NCBI RefSeq assembly: GCF_016741815.1
Contig: NZ_JAERRJ010000002.1
Coordinates: 62,001 to 126,000, forward strand
DNA length: 64,000 bases
Direction of reading: 5' to 3'
From: Nocardia acididurans
GTDB lineage: Bacteria; Actinomycetota; Actinomycetes; Mycobacteriales; Mycobacteriaceae
The translations under genes and the position numbers were made by a program. The notes beneath the pieces are model-generated. The model had not been told where the DNA came from. It ran no database searches and saw nothing but the letters and a program-made list of their open reading frames with translations. Each line of letters begins with the position of its first letter. Within the stretch, counting starts at the first letter, position 1. Below, in pieces: positions 15,503 to 25,173 of the stretch.

Positions 15503-17724
15503 GACAGTCCTCCCTCGTTGTCCGGAACCACCCGCACCTCCCCGGTGCGGCCATCCAGTTCGACCTGCGCCCCGTCCGGCAACCGCCGCGTCGCGTCCGC
15601 GTACCCGACCACCACCGGCACCCCATGCTCCCGGGCCAGAATCGCCACATGGCTGAGCGGGCTGCCGGTTTCGGCGATCAACCCGGCCAGCGTGGGCACC
15701 ACCGCCGCCAGTCGCGGATCCAGATGCCGGACGACCAGGACCGATCCATCCGGTGGGCAATCACCGATATGAACCATGCCGCGCCCGCGCCCGCCGCCGG
15801 CGCCGATACCGTGTGTCACCGACGCCACGGAGCGCCGCACCGGAACCGGAACCTGGTCCGCGCTGAGCCGGAACTCGGCGGGTAGCGAAACAGCTTCCGC
15901 CGCACCGCGATTCGCAAAGTCCGCAGGCAGCAGACGCCGGGTGACCGCCTGCCGCAACTCCCCCAGCGAAAGCAGCGCGACCGTATCCGGTGCGCCGAGC
16001 AACCCGGCCGCGCTCAGCCGCACGCCGAGCTCAGCCGCCGCACGCGCCGCAAGCTCCTGCACCCAGCGCACGCGCAGCCGGAGGGCTTCGCGGACGAGGG
16101 CCAGCTCGTCGAACTCCGGAGCCCCGGCCGTCGCGCTGCCTGATCCCGCAGTCGCCGAGCCTTTTTCGCGCCGCGCATCGCCACCGCGGGCCACGACGGC
16201 CCGCCACGATCCCGCCTTGCCGTTCCCGGAAAGGTCGCCTGTCCCAGGCGGCTCGTCCGCTGGCGTCATTGCCGCGCCGCCGGTTCCGAGGTACTCCTCG
16301 AACGCGGTGTGGACCGGCCCGCCGATACGGGGTGGCACCAGCGCCAGGACGACGGGGTATTGTTCGACCACCTGCTCGGCGGGTACGCCCGCGGCGCGGG
16401 CGTCGGCGAGGGCTTCCAGGGCCATTGCCGCACCGGTGGGTGCGGATCGGCTGCCGGGGCCGAGCATTCCGGCGAGAGCCTCGTAGCCGTGCAGGCTGGT
16501 CAGCGCGGTTCCGGTGTGCTGCAGCAGGTCCAGCAGGTTGTCGTTGGCGAGTTGGGTGAGCGGCGGGACTTCGGCCAGGTCGCAGTCGACGCGTTCGCAC
16601 ACTCGGCGGCCGAGTTCGGGCAGGGCGGCGGCGAGGCGGCCGACCCGTACCGCCGCACCGAGACGGCGGGCGCCGGGGCGCGGGTCGATCCAGCGCAGCA
16701 CTCCCCCGGCCGGGCGAACGACACCCAGTGCTTGCAGGTCGGCGACCGCGATGCCGGAAACCGACAGTGCGACAGGGCCTTCGCGCAGGCGTCGCGCGGG
16801 CGCGGCGCCCGCGAGCTCGAGCGCGACCCGCAGGCCGTCGTTCAGCGGGGTCAGCCAGAGGTCTTGCTCCAAGGGACGCAACGGATCCGGGAAGGTCTCG
16901 GCGAGCGGGCCGGGCCCGAGCACAGGGCCTTCACCGGGACCGTGCAGGGCGGTGATCGGACGGGCCTGCAGCAGAACGGGATTGCCGAGCTGGTCGATGG
17001 CCCATTCGATGTCCAGCGGCGCGCCGAACACGCGTTCGGCGCGCACCGCCATGCGAACCACGCTGCGCCGCAGCCCGATCGGGAACTCCGGCCCCTCGGT
17101 GGCGAGCACCTCACCGATTCGGCCGCCGCGGGTGAGGGTGGCGGTCCAGCCCGCGTCGATGCCGCCGACCACCACATCGGGTCCGCCACGGACCGCCGTG
17201 AGGACCATGCGGTCGCGCCGCCCGCTCACCGGGTCGGCGGTGAAAAGCACTCCGCCCCAGGCGGCCCGGAGGAACGGCTGCACGAGCACGGCCATGGCCG
17301 CGTCCTCCGGCACCTGGGTGCGCACGCCGTTCGAGTTCCCGGCGACCGCGTCGCTCATCGCCTGCGCGCCGGCGGCCGACGCCCGCACCTCGGCCACGGC
17401 CGCGCGGAACCTCTCCCAGCCGCGTACGTCCAGCACCGAGGTGAACATGCCCGCCAGCGACTGTTGCGCGCCGTCCTCGGCGACCGAGGACGAGCGCACC
17501 ACCAATGCCCGCAGGCCGCCGTGTGACAGTCTGCGCCAAGGGTTTTGGGGTGGATCGCCGTCGCCGGGCCAGGCCGTGGTGAGGACGAAACCGTCCAGTA
17601 CAGGGAGACCGTGTCCGGCGGCGCGCGCCAGGGATGCGGCTTTCGCGCCGGTGAGTGCGGGGTCGTAGGCTCGCGGGTCACGCAGCGACACGACACCGGG
17701 CTGCTGGGTGGTGATGACAGTCAT
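15499..17724 (-). CDS. PEP-synthase/pyruvate-phosphate-dikinase-like enzyme
   Basis: A 741-residue protein with two recognisable ends. The N-terminal ATP-grasp domain (about 1-260) has V-V-R-S-S-S-V-A-E-D and D-I-E-W-A with Q-A-R-P-I-T, as in PPDK_N. The C-terminal swivelling domain has T-G-S-P-L-S-H-V-A-I-L-A-R-E-H-G-V-P with the phosphorylated His (about residue 685). The classical PEP/pyruvate-binding barrel is absent; the middle ~300 residues are unlike PpsA. This architecture is shared with rifampicin phosphotransferase and other dikinases that phosphorylate small molecules, so substrate is open. It heads an operon with two membrane proteins. No rifamycin-associated element is visible upstream. 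Confidence 0.8.
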   Translation of the reverse strand: MTVITTQQPGVVSLRDPRAYDPALTGAKAASLARAAGHGLPVLDGFVLTTAWPGDGDPPQNPWRRLSHGGLRALVVRSSSVAEDGAQQSLAGMFTSVLDVRGWERFRAAVAEVRASAAGAQAMSDAVAGNSNGVRTQVPEDAAMAVLVQPFLRAAWGGVLFTADPVSGRRDRMVLTAVRGGPDVVVGGIDAGWTATLTRGGRIGEVLATEGPEFPIGLRRSVVRMAVRAERVFGAPLDIEWAIDQLGNPVLLQARPITALHGPGEGPVLGPGPLAETFPDPLRPLEQDLWLTPLNDGLRVALELAGAAPARRLREGPVALSVSGIAVADLQALGVVRPAGGVLRWIDPRPGARRLGAAVRVGRLAAALPELGRRVCERVDCDLAEVPPLTQLANDNLLDLLQHTGTALTSLHGYEALAGMLGPGSRSAPTGAAMALEALADARAAGVPAEQVVEQYPVVLALVPPRIGGPVHTAFEEYLGTGGAAMTPADEPPGTGDLSGNGKAGSWRAVVARGGDARREKGSATAGSGSATAGAPEFDELALVREALRLRVRWVQELAARAAAELGVRLSAAGLLGAPDTVALLSLGELRQAVTRRLLPADFANRGAAEAVSLPAEFRLSADQVPVPVRRSVASVTHGIGAGGGRGRGMVHIGDCPPDGSVLVVRHLDPRLAAVVPTLAGLIAETGSPLSHVAILAREHGVPVVVGYADATRRLPDGAQVELDGRTGEVRVVPDNEGGLS

Positions 17725-17895
17725 CGAAACACTGCCTTACAGAAGCAACTTCGATTCATAAATAGGAGGTATCCCCTCCGCTTAGATCCGAGTGTTCACC
17801 CGGACTACACCCATTGTCAAGAACGGTCGTTCGTTTTAGATGACTGAAAGATCACAGGGGTACGACGGTAGAACTCGTTTCAGTATTGTGCTCCC
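17725..17895. promoter_or_regulatory. Divergent intergenic region with inverted repeats
   Basis: Two features stand out: GGAGG-TATCC-CCTCC at 17765-17779 and AACGGTCGTT at 17821-17830 followed by CGTTTT, both small palindromes suitable for a TetR-like regulator. On the plus strand TATTGT (17884-17889) lies 6 nt before the ATG at 17896, indicating a leaderless start for the SRPBCC gene. Confidence 0.4.
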
Positions 17896-18351
17896 ATGGC
17901 CTTCGTCATCGACATCACCGTGGACATCGACGCCCCCGCCGAACTGGTGTGGCGCGTCCTCACCGACGTGGACAAATACGGCGAGTGGAACCCCTTCTGC
18001 CTCGAGTGCAGCACCACCCTGGAACCGGGCACGCCCATCGATATGAAGGTGCGTCTGGTCGGGTCGACGCCGAAGACGCAGCGCGAGTACATCCGCACCC
18101 ACACCCCGGGCCATGAATTCAGCTACAGCATGAAGCCCGCTCCCCTGGGCCTGCTGCGCAGCCACCGCTCGCACACCCTCACCGATCTCGGCGACGGCCG
18201 CACCCGCTACGACTCGCACTTCCAGCTGGACGGCCCGCTCGCGCCGGTGGTCAGCGGACTGCTCGGCTCGGCCCTGAAGCGCGGCTTCGGTGGCATGACA
18301 GCCGCGGTGAAAACACGCTCCGAAACGCTGAAAGCCGCCGCGCGCGACTGA
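17896..18351 (+). CDS. SRPBCC-family protein (polyketide cyclase/START-like)
   Basis: A 151-residue single-domain protein. It begins I-D-I-T-V-D-I-D-A-P-A-E-L-V-W-R-V-L-T-D and continues D-K-Y-G-E-W-N-P-F, the standard N-terminal strand-helix pattern of the SRPBCC lipid-binding fold, and ends with a long helix (R-G-F-G-G-M-T-A-A-V-K-T-R). These proteins bind or cyclise hydrophobic ligands in a deep cavity. The ligand is not predictable. It stands alone between a divergent neighbour and a terminator-like hairpin. Confidence 0.8.
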   Translation: MAFVIDITVDIDAPAELVWRVLTDVDKYGEWNPFCLECSTTLEPGTPIDMKVRLVGSTPKTQREYIRTHTPGHEFSYSMKPAPLGLLRSHRSHTLTDLGDGRTRYDSHFQLDGPLAPVVSGLLGSALKRGFGGMTAAVKTRSETLKAAARD

Positions 18352-18398
18352 TTCTCGCGGCGACGGCCGGGATACGAACCGGTCGCGCTCTTGGAATA

Positions 18399-18437
18399 CG
18401 CAGGGCCGCTGGGTAATTCACCGGCGGCGGCCCTGCG
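18399..18437. terminator. Bidirectional terminator-like hairpin
   Basis: A perfect 11-bp inverted repeat, CGCAGGGCCGC (18399-18409) and GCGGCCCTGCG (18427-18437), sits between two convergent genes. There is no long T-run, as is common in high-GC actinobacteria. Confidence 0.65.
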
Positions 18438-18490
18438 TTACCTGAACCTTCGTGACCGGCACGGTCGCCGTTACCAGGCGACACGCCGAA

Positions 18491-18715
18491 TCACGCCTCG
18501 AAGGGAATCACATTGCCGACCGCGTCGCGCTGACCGGCCTCGGCTTCGACCGCCTGCGCCAGATCCGTGACGGTCGACCAGGCGCGCGGCGGCTCACCCT
18601 CGAGATTGCCGATGGTGTACCAGACGTCCGTGCCGCGGTAGCGCACCAAACCCTTGCCCGCTTCGTCCACGGCGACATCGAGGTCGCCGGACACCGTCCC
18701 TTCCTCCTCGGTCAT
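18491..18715 (-). CDS. Small acidic protein of unknown function
   Basis: A 74-residue acidic protein from ATG 18715 (M-T-E-E-E-G-T-V-S-G, ending G-N-V-I-P-F-E-A). I recognise no family. The frame stays open and protein-like upstream (I-I-D-I-I-A-I-Y-A-D-A-A-V) up to an AGGAGG at 18761-18766, with ATA at 18754 at ideal 6-nt spacing and overlapping the nuclease stop codon as ATAA. So the true start may be a non-canonical ATA or nearby codon giving 87 residues. It is directly downstream of the secreted HNH nuclease. Confidence 0.6.
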   Translation of the reverse strand: MTEEEGTVSGDLDVAVDEAGKGLVRYRGTDVWYTIGNLEGEPPRAWSTVTDLAQAVEAEAGQRDAVGNVIPFEA

Positions 18716-18750
18716 GACGGCAGCGTCGGCATAGATCGCGATGATGTCGA

Positions 18751-19545
18751 TTATCCGAACCCTCCTTCACGCGTACAGGCATCCACTGCGGTGCGCAGCG
18801 CTGTCTGTTCAGCCGAATCGACGGTCAGTTCGTACTTTACTTTGATCTGCAGGTAGCGATAGATATAGGCACACCGGAACTTTCCGGGCGGCAGATAGTT
18901 GGCCGCGTCCTGATCACCCTTGGAGCGATTGGCCGTCGGATCGGACGCCTCCAGATTGATGGCGTCATTGGCGATGCGGCGACGGGTGGCCTCGTCCTTC
19001 TTGTCGGCGCCCGAGCGCCATGCCTCGGCCAGCGCGACGATGTGCTCGGCGTCCACGGCCGAGGGATCGGTGATGAACTTGTACTCCTTGAGGCTGCCCG
19101 CCTTGCGGTCGAGCACGCCGTACTCGTCGCGCCAGCCGCCGCCCGAACCGACCTTCAGCTCACAGGTTTTGGCGTCCAGGGTGACCGCGCCGGTGGCGTC
19201 GCGCAGCATCATCACCTCGCGCGTGGTGCATTTGGCGTACTGGGTGAACTGGTCGCCGAAACCGTGTTCGGCCTTGTTGGTGTCCCAGTGCGGGAATTTC
19301 TCCCGGCTGTAGCCGGTCATCGAAGCTTCCTTGGCCACAGTCAGTTTCGCGAGCAGCGCGGAGACGTCCCCGGCGGGTACCGACACCTTGTCGGGCGACC
19401 CGGTGCCCGCCTGCGGCTGCCCCGCGTCCTTCCCCTGCTCCACACAGGACACGGCGACGGCCACCAGGACCGCGACGAGCACCGAGCCGCACAATGTCGC
19501 CAGGCGGCGAAATCGGGGGGATGACAACACCTTCACACACCACAC
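18751..19545 (-). CDS. Exported HNH-family nuclease (DUF1524 type)
   Basis: A 264-residue protein with an N-terminal hydrophobic export segment (about 15-35) ending A-V-S-C, possibly a lipobox with an unusual -3 residue. The catalytic part holds D-A-E-H-I-V-A-L-A-E-A-W (the D-x-E-H metal/general-base motif) and N-D-A-I-N-L-E-A-S-D followed by N-R-S-K-G-D, matching the secreted HNH/DUF1524 nucleases of actinobacteria. A conserved W-x-x-Y region precedes it (Y-G-V-L-D-R-K). It likely degrades extracellular DNA. The first codon is uncertain: GTG at 19545, 19536 or 19530 are close together and none has a clear ribosome site. Confidence 0.83.
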   Translation of the reverse strand: MWCVKVLSSPRFRRLATLCGSVLVAVLVAVAVSCVEQGKDAGQPQAGTGSPDKVSVPAGDVSALLAKLTVAKEASMTGYSREKFPHWDTNKAEHGFGDQFTQYAKCTTREVMMLRDATGAVTLDAKTCELKVGSGGGWRDEYGVLDRKAGSLKEYKFITDPSAVDAEHIVALAEAWRSGADKKDEATRRRIANDAINLEASDPTANRSKGDQDAANYLPPGKFRCAYIYRYLQIKVKYELTVDSAEQTALRTAVDACTREGGFG

Positions 19546-19752
19546 TTACTGTCAGAAGTCCGAATCAGCCCGAACACCGTCGCAATCCTGTACCGAAACA
19601 GCAAGCCGCACCGCCGGTTCGGAGACCGGTGTCACACCGTCACCCAGCGGAGGGGAGCTGCCGGCGAACGCGACGCTACTTACATAGTGAGGCCCGCCAA
19701 GATCGAGAACAATGGATTGGCAAATGAATTCGCAGGTCTTCGGCGCGCCGCG

Positions 19753-20250
19753 CTAGGCCTGATGCGACCACGCGACGAAAAACACCACGCCCCCGGCGAA
19801 CAGCAGGATCGCCAGCGGGATGGGCCACCACGGACCGTTCCGGCCGAGCAGTCGCTGGGTGAGCCGCAGCTGGACCATCCCCAAACCCGCGAGCAGCACA
19901 CCCCATATCGGCAGCAACCCGACCCCGAGCGCGGCATGCACCGCCCACGCTCCCGCCAATGTCGGCCCACCCCAGGAATTCTCGTAGCCGTCCGCGGCGA
20001 CCAGCGGATAGGCGACGCCGCGGAAGGCGGCGACCGCCGCCAGGAACACCACGAACCAGGCCACCCACCCGACCGACGCGGCCAGCACGGTGTGCGCGAT
20101 CGCGCGGACCGGACCGGGCGCGGCCAGCGCGAACGGGCGCTGGAACGCCCGCCGGGTCATCCGCGCGCGAACTTTGGTGGGCGCGAAGGCGAACGGCAGC
20201 GACCCGACCGCGTAGTACGCAGCCCGGGCCATGCGCTCATAGTTCGCCAC
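19753..20250 (-). CDS. Hypothetical membrane protein with four predicted helices
   Basis: About 166 residues from GTG 20250 (alternative ATG 20232). The N-terminus (Y-E-R-M-A-R-A-A-Y-Y-A-V-G-S-L-P) is followed by a basic stretch and then four hydrophobic helices, with W-S-H-Q-A at the end. No enzyme motif or family is recognised. The 207 nt between it and the nuclease gene (19546-19752) show no gene. It is on the same strand as the GntR gene but about 80 nt beyond that gene's stop. Confidence 0.6.
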   Translation of the reverse strand: MANYERMARAAYYAVGSLPFAFAPTKVRARMTRRAFQRPFALAAPGPVRAIAHTVLAASVGWVAWFVVFLAAVAAFRGVAYPLVAADGYENSWGGPTLAGAWAVHAALGVGLLPIWGVLLAGLGMVQLRLTQRLLGRNGPWWPIPLAILLFAGGVVFFVAWSHQA

Positions 20251-20333
20251 GCCCACACCGTAACCCCACCGACACGCCGCGAGCCGAACCCCCACCAACA
20301 AATTCGTCGCGCCGCCGGAGCCGGACCGGGCGG

Positions 20334-21011
20334 TCAGCCGCCGGCGCGGGCGATGGCCTCGGCCACCCGATCCAGATGCTCGGACATGGCTCGGCGGGCG
20401 GCGTCCGGATCACCGGCTTCGATGGCGGCGACGATGGCCTCGTGCTCACGGTCGGAATCCGTGCGGCGGTCCTGGGTGGAGTTGAGGAATTCCGACTGCG
20501 GATCCAGGGCGCGGCGGGTGTCGGCGACGAAGGTGACCAGCATGGCGTTACCGCTGGCGGCGGCGATGGCGGTGTGCAGTTCGCCGTCGCAGCGCACCCA
20601 GTCGCGGGCGTCGTCGGCGGTCGCCAGACTGCCCAGGATCTCGAACAGCCGATCCAGCTGCCCGGGGGTGCGGCGCTCGGCGGCGTAACCCGCGGCGGGC
20701 ACCTCGACCAGGCGGCGGGCCTCGATGAGGTCGGCGGCATCGATACCGGCGAAGGTGAGCCGCGGGTTCTCCTTCTTGCTGACGACGAATGTGCCACGGC
20801 CCGTGAACGTTTCGGTGAGTCCGAGGGTGGCGCAGGCGTGCAGGGCCTCGCGAACCACGGGGCGGCTGACGCCGAACTGCTTGGCCAGCGCCAGTTCCCC
20901 GGGCAGCCGGTCGCCGATGGCGTACCGCTCGCTGCGAATGAGCTCCTTGAGACGGCGAAAGACCGCTTCCGTGGCGCCGATGCGCTCCACCTGTCCTTCT
21001 TCGACCGTCAC
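20334..21011 (-). CDS. GntR-family regulator (FCD/FadR subfamily), probable regulator of the asparagine operon
   Basis: A 225-residue protein. The winged HTH is at about 12-80 (E-A-V-F-R-R-L-K-E-L-I, then L-A-K-Q-F-G-V-S-R-P-V-V-R-E-A-L, then T-G-R-G-T-F-V-V). The C-terminal FCD helical domain has the metal-binding pattern (D-x3-H around R-C-D-G-E-L-H, later H-E-A-I-V-A-A-I and S-E-H-L). FCD regulators sense organic or amino acids. The gene is divergent from ansP-ansA-aspA, so it likely controls that operon in response to asparagine, aspartate or a product. Confidence 0.85.
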   Translation of the reverse strand: MTVEEGQVERIGATEAVFRRLKELIRSERYAIGDRLPGELALAKQFGVSRPVVREALHACATLGLTETFTGRGTFVVSKKENPRLTFAGIDAADLIEARRLVEVPAAGYAAERRTPGQLDRLFEILGSLATADDARDWVRCDGELHTAIAAASGNAMLVTFVADTRRALDPQSEFLNSTQDRRTDSDREHEAIVAAIEAGDPDAARRAMSEHLDRVAEAIARAGG

Positions 21012-21075
21012 GCGACCAAGTATGGGGAGCCGGGCGAGTGAGCGTCAAAGCGCGCGGACCGGCATGTCGGGATTG

Positions 21076-21119
21076 TTGACACGTAGTGTGACCTCCATTA
21101 CGGTCAACCTGTCTTACAG
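21076..21119 (+). promoter_or_regulatory. Promoter and operator candidate of the asparagine operon
   Basis: TTGACA at 21076-21081 and TACGGT at 21099-21104 are spaced 17 nt, a good sigma-70-like pair. The palindrome CTGTCTTACAG (21109-21119) falls on the predicted transcription start, and a related half-site TGACAG follows at 21122. This is where an FCD GntR repressor would act. Confidence 0.55.
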
Positions 21120-21187
21120 CCTGACAGCTAGGCAGGAACCGTGCATCGGGTCGCCGCGACAGGCTGGATCCCTCAGGAAGGTTTTCG

Positions 21188-22651
21188 ATGCAACGCCACG
21201 ACGAGCCGCCGTCGCACACGGCCCCCGCGCCTGCCACGGCACCGGCACCCACGGTCGACCTCGGTGACACCGGGTACCGGAAAGACCTGCGCAACAGGCA
21301 TATGCAGATGATCGCCATCGGCGGATCCATCGGCACCGGCCTGTTCCTGGGCGCGGGCGGGCGCATGACCCTGGCCGGGCCGTCACTGGCCATCGTCTAC
21401 ATCGTGTGCGGCATCTTCACCTTCCTGGTGGTGCGCGCACTGGGCGAACTGGTGGTGTACCGGCCGTCCTCGGGAGCCTTCGTCTCCTACGCCCGCGAAT
21501 TCCTCGGCGAGCGCGGCGCGTACTCGGTGGGGTGGCTGTACTTCCTGAACTGGTCGACCACCCTGGTCGCCGACATCACCGCCGTCGCCCTGTACGCGCA
21601 CTTCTGGTCGATGTTCGTACCGGTGCCGCAGTGGCTGCTCGCGCTCATCGCGCTGGTGGTCGTGGTCGCGCTGAATGTGGTCTCGGTGAAGCTGTTCGGC
21701 GAGATGGAGTTCTGGTTCGCGCTCGTCAAGATCGGCGCGATCGTGGCCTTCATGCTGGTGGCCATTGGTTTCATCGTCACCGGCACTCCGGTCGACGGGC
21801 ATGTGCCGGGTATTTCCACCATCACCGACAACGGTGGACTGTTCCCGCAGGGGCTGGCCCCGATGCTCACCATCGCGCTCGGCGTGGTGTTCGCCTTCGG
21901 CGGTACGGAGATGATCGGCGTGGCCGCGGGCGAATCCGATAATCCGCGGGCCGTGGTGCCGCGCGCGGTGAACTCGATCATGTGGCGGATCATCCTGTTC
22001 TACGCCGGATCGGTCATCCTGTTCACGCTCATGCTGCCGTGGAACGCCTACTCCGCCTCGGAGAGCCCGTTCGTGACCGTCATGAGTTCGATCGGCGTGC
22101 CACACGCCGGTGACGTCATGAATCTGGTGGTGCTCACCGCCGCCATGTCCAGTCTCAACGCCGGGCTGTACGCGACCGGCCGCACCCTGCGGTCCATGGC
22201 GGTCGCCGGCACCGCGCCGCGCTTCGCCGCCCGGATGAACCGCAGCGGCGTGCCCTACGGCGGCATTCTGATGACGGCGGCCGTGGGCATCCTGGGCGTG
22301 GTGCTGAACCTGCTCATGCCCGCGCACGCGTTCGAGATCGTGCTGAACCTGTCCGGACTCGGCATCGTCGGCACCTGGGCCTCGATCATGGTGTGCCACT
22401 GGATCTTCGTGCGGCGCAGCCGCGCGGGGCAGTACCCGCGACCGGAGTTCCGCCTGCCGTTCGCACCGGTGCTGAATATCGCGACGCTGGTCTTCCTGGC
22501 CGGGGTGGTGATCCTCATGTGCTTCGACGCCTCGATCGGCCGGATCACCGTCGCGGTATTCGGCATCGTGGTGGTCGCCATGGTGGTGGGCTGGTTCCGG
22601 GTGCGGGGCCGCCTGAACTCCGATGTGCTGACCGCGCAGGAGAATTCGTGA
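21188..22651 (+). CDS. ansP: Amino acid permease, L-asparagine type
   Basis: A 487-residue APC-superfamily (AAT family) transporter with 12 predicted helices. After a 35-residue hydrophilic start comes R-N-R-H-M-Q-M-I-A-I-G-G-S-I-G-T-G-L-F, the family signature in helix 1, and F-G-E-M-E-F-W-F-A-L-V-K-I and F-A-F-G-G-T-E-M-I-G-V-A-A-G-E further on. Position ahead of asparaginase and aspartase genes supports asparagine (or aspartate) uptake. The stop overlaps the next GTG (GTGA). The N-terminus before residue 30 is low-complexity Pro/Ala. Confidence 0.87.
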   Translation: MQRHDEPPSHTAPAPATAPAPTVDLGDTGYRKDLRNRHMQMIAIGGSIGTGLFLGAGGRMTLAGPSLAIVYIVCGIFTFLVVRALGELVVYRPSSGAFVSYAREFLGERGAYSVGWLYFLNWSTTLVADITAVALYAHFWSMFVPVPQWLLALIALVVVVALNVVSVKLFGEMEFWFALVKIGAIVAFMLVAIGFIVTGTPVDGHVPGISTITDNGGLFPQGLAPMLTIALGVVFAFGGTEMIGVAAGESDNPRAVVPRAVNSIMWRIILFYAGSVILFTLMLPWNAYSASESPFVTVMSSIGVPHAGDVMNLVVLTAAMSSLNAGLYATGRTLRSMAVAGTAPRFAARMNRSGVPYGGILMTAAVGILGVVLNLLMPAHAFEIVLNLSGLGIVGTWASIMVCHWIFVRRSRAGQYPRPEFRLPFAPVLNIATLVFLAGVVILMCFDASIGRITVAVFGIVVVAMVVGWFRVRGRLNSDVLTAQENS

Positions 22652-23716
22652 CGCCGGGCGCCCGGCCCGGCGGCGCGATCGTGCGGGTCGACGTGCTGTA
22701 CACCGGCGGCACCTTCGGGATGGCCGACCACGGTGCGGGGATGAGTCCGCGCAGCGGCCTGGGCGCCGAAATCGCGGAACTGGTCGGCGAATTCGTGGCC
22801 GAGACCGGAATCACCGTCGATCTGCGCTACGACGAGCTGGATCAGGTCATCGACAGCGCGGACGCCGATGCGGGCACCGCGGCGCGGATCGCCGAGCGGG
22901 TCCGTTCCGGCCGCACCGCCGGACGGGCACACGGGGTGATCATCATTCACGGCACCGACACCATGGCCTACGTGGGTGCGCGGCTGGCCTTCGAGCTGTG
23001 GGACAGCGCGGTGCCGATCGTGCTCACCGGGGCGCAGATTCCGCTCGGACAGCCGGGCAGCGATGCCCGCGCCAACCTGCACCTGGCCCTGCGATCGCTG
23101 GCCGCGCAACTCGATCCGTCGACCAGTCTGGCCTTCGGCAGCGGACTGCACCCGGCGGTGCGGGCCAGCAAGCGCGCGGTCGACGAGTACGCCGGGTTCA
23201 TGACCGTGCGCGCGGCCACTCCCCCGGCCGCGCCGGTCACGCTGCCCGCCACCGCGGGCGGTCCGGGCGGCCCGGTCGGACTGCTCACCGTCTTTCCCGG
23301 GCTGCACGCCGATCTGCTCGAGGCGGCGCTGCGGCACTATCACGGCGGTCTGGTGCTCGAATGCTATGGCTCCGGCACCGCGCCGATGAGCGATCCGGCG
23401 CTGCTCGCGGCCGTGCGGCGGGCGTCCGAACGCGGCACGCCGATCCTGGTGATCACCCAGTGTGACAGCGGCGCGGTGGATCTCGCCCGCTATCAGCCCG
23501 GTCGCGCGCTGCTGGAGGCCGGGGCCGTCAGCGGCGGCGATATGACCAGGGAGGCGGCGCTGGCCAAACTCTCGTATCTGGTCGAGCGCGGCTACTCGGG
23601 TCCACAGCTGCGCAGGCAGTTGACCACGAACCTGCTCGGCGAGCTCTCCGATCCGCTCGCCGCGGTACCGATTCCGTCGGCGAAGGCCGACATCCCTTCT
23701 CGTGACAGGAGTTCCG

Positions 23717-23724
<8 letters not shown>
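22648..23724 (+). CDS. ansA: L-asparaginase
   Basis: A 358-residue asparaginase of the type I/II (Thr-dependent) family: Y-T-G-G-T-F-G-M near the N-terminus carries the nucleophile Thr, and I-I-H-G-T-D-T-M-A-Y holds the second Thr-Asp pair. It hydrolyses Asn to Asp and NH3, in the cytoplasm as no signal peptide is present. The GTG start at 22648 overlaps the permease stop and has AGGAG 6 nt upstream. The C-terminal ~25 residues are poorly conserved and overlap the start of the aspartase gene. Confidence 0.9.
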
Positions 23725-25114
<1,390 letters not shown>

Positions 25115-25126
25115 GTGCGATCCGCT

Positions 25127-25170
25127 CCGGGGTCGCCGGGGCCGTCTGCTGACGGTCCGGGCGACCCCGG
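25127..25170. terminator. Bidirectional terminator between aspA and the nitronate monooxygenase gene
   Basis: CCGGGGTCGCC (25127-25137) pairs with GGCGACCCCGG (25160-25170), and GACCGTC-like inner arms extend the stem around a TGCT loop. It occupies nearly the whole gap between two convergent genes. Confidence 0.75.
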
Positions 25171-25173
25171 CGG

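Noticed and set aside
16309..17668. Two long plus-strand frames opposite the PEP-synthase-like gene
   Set aside because: Low-complexity Arg/Ala/Gly products; minus strand shows the His and ATP-grasp motifs.
15499..17724. Direct call as rifampicin phosphotransferase
   Set aside because: Domain ends agree but length is shorter, the middle part cannot be matched by eye, and no rifamycin-associated element is seen upstream.
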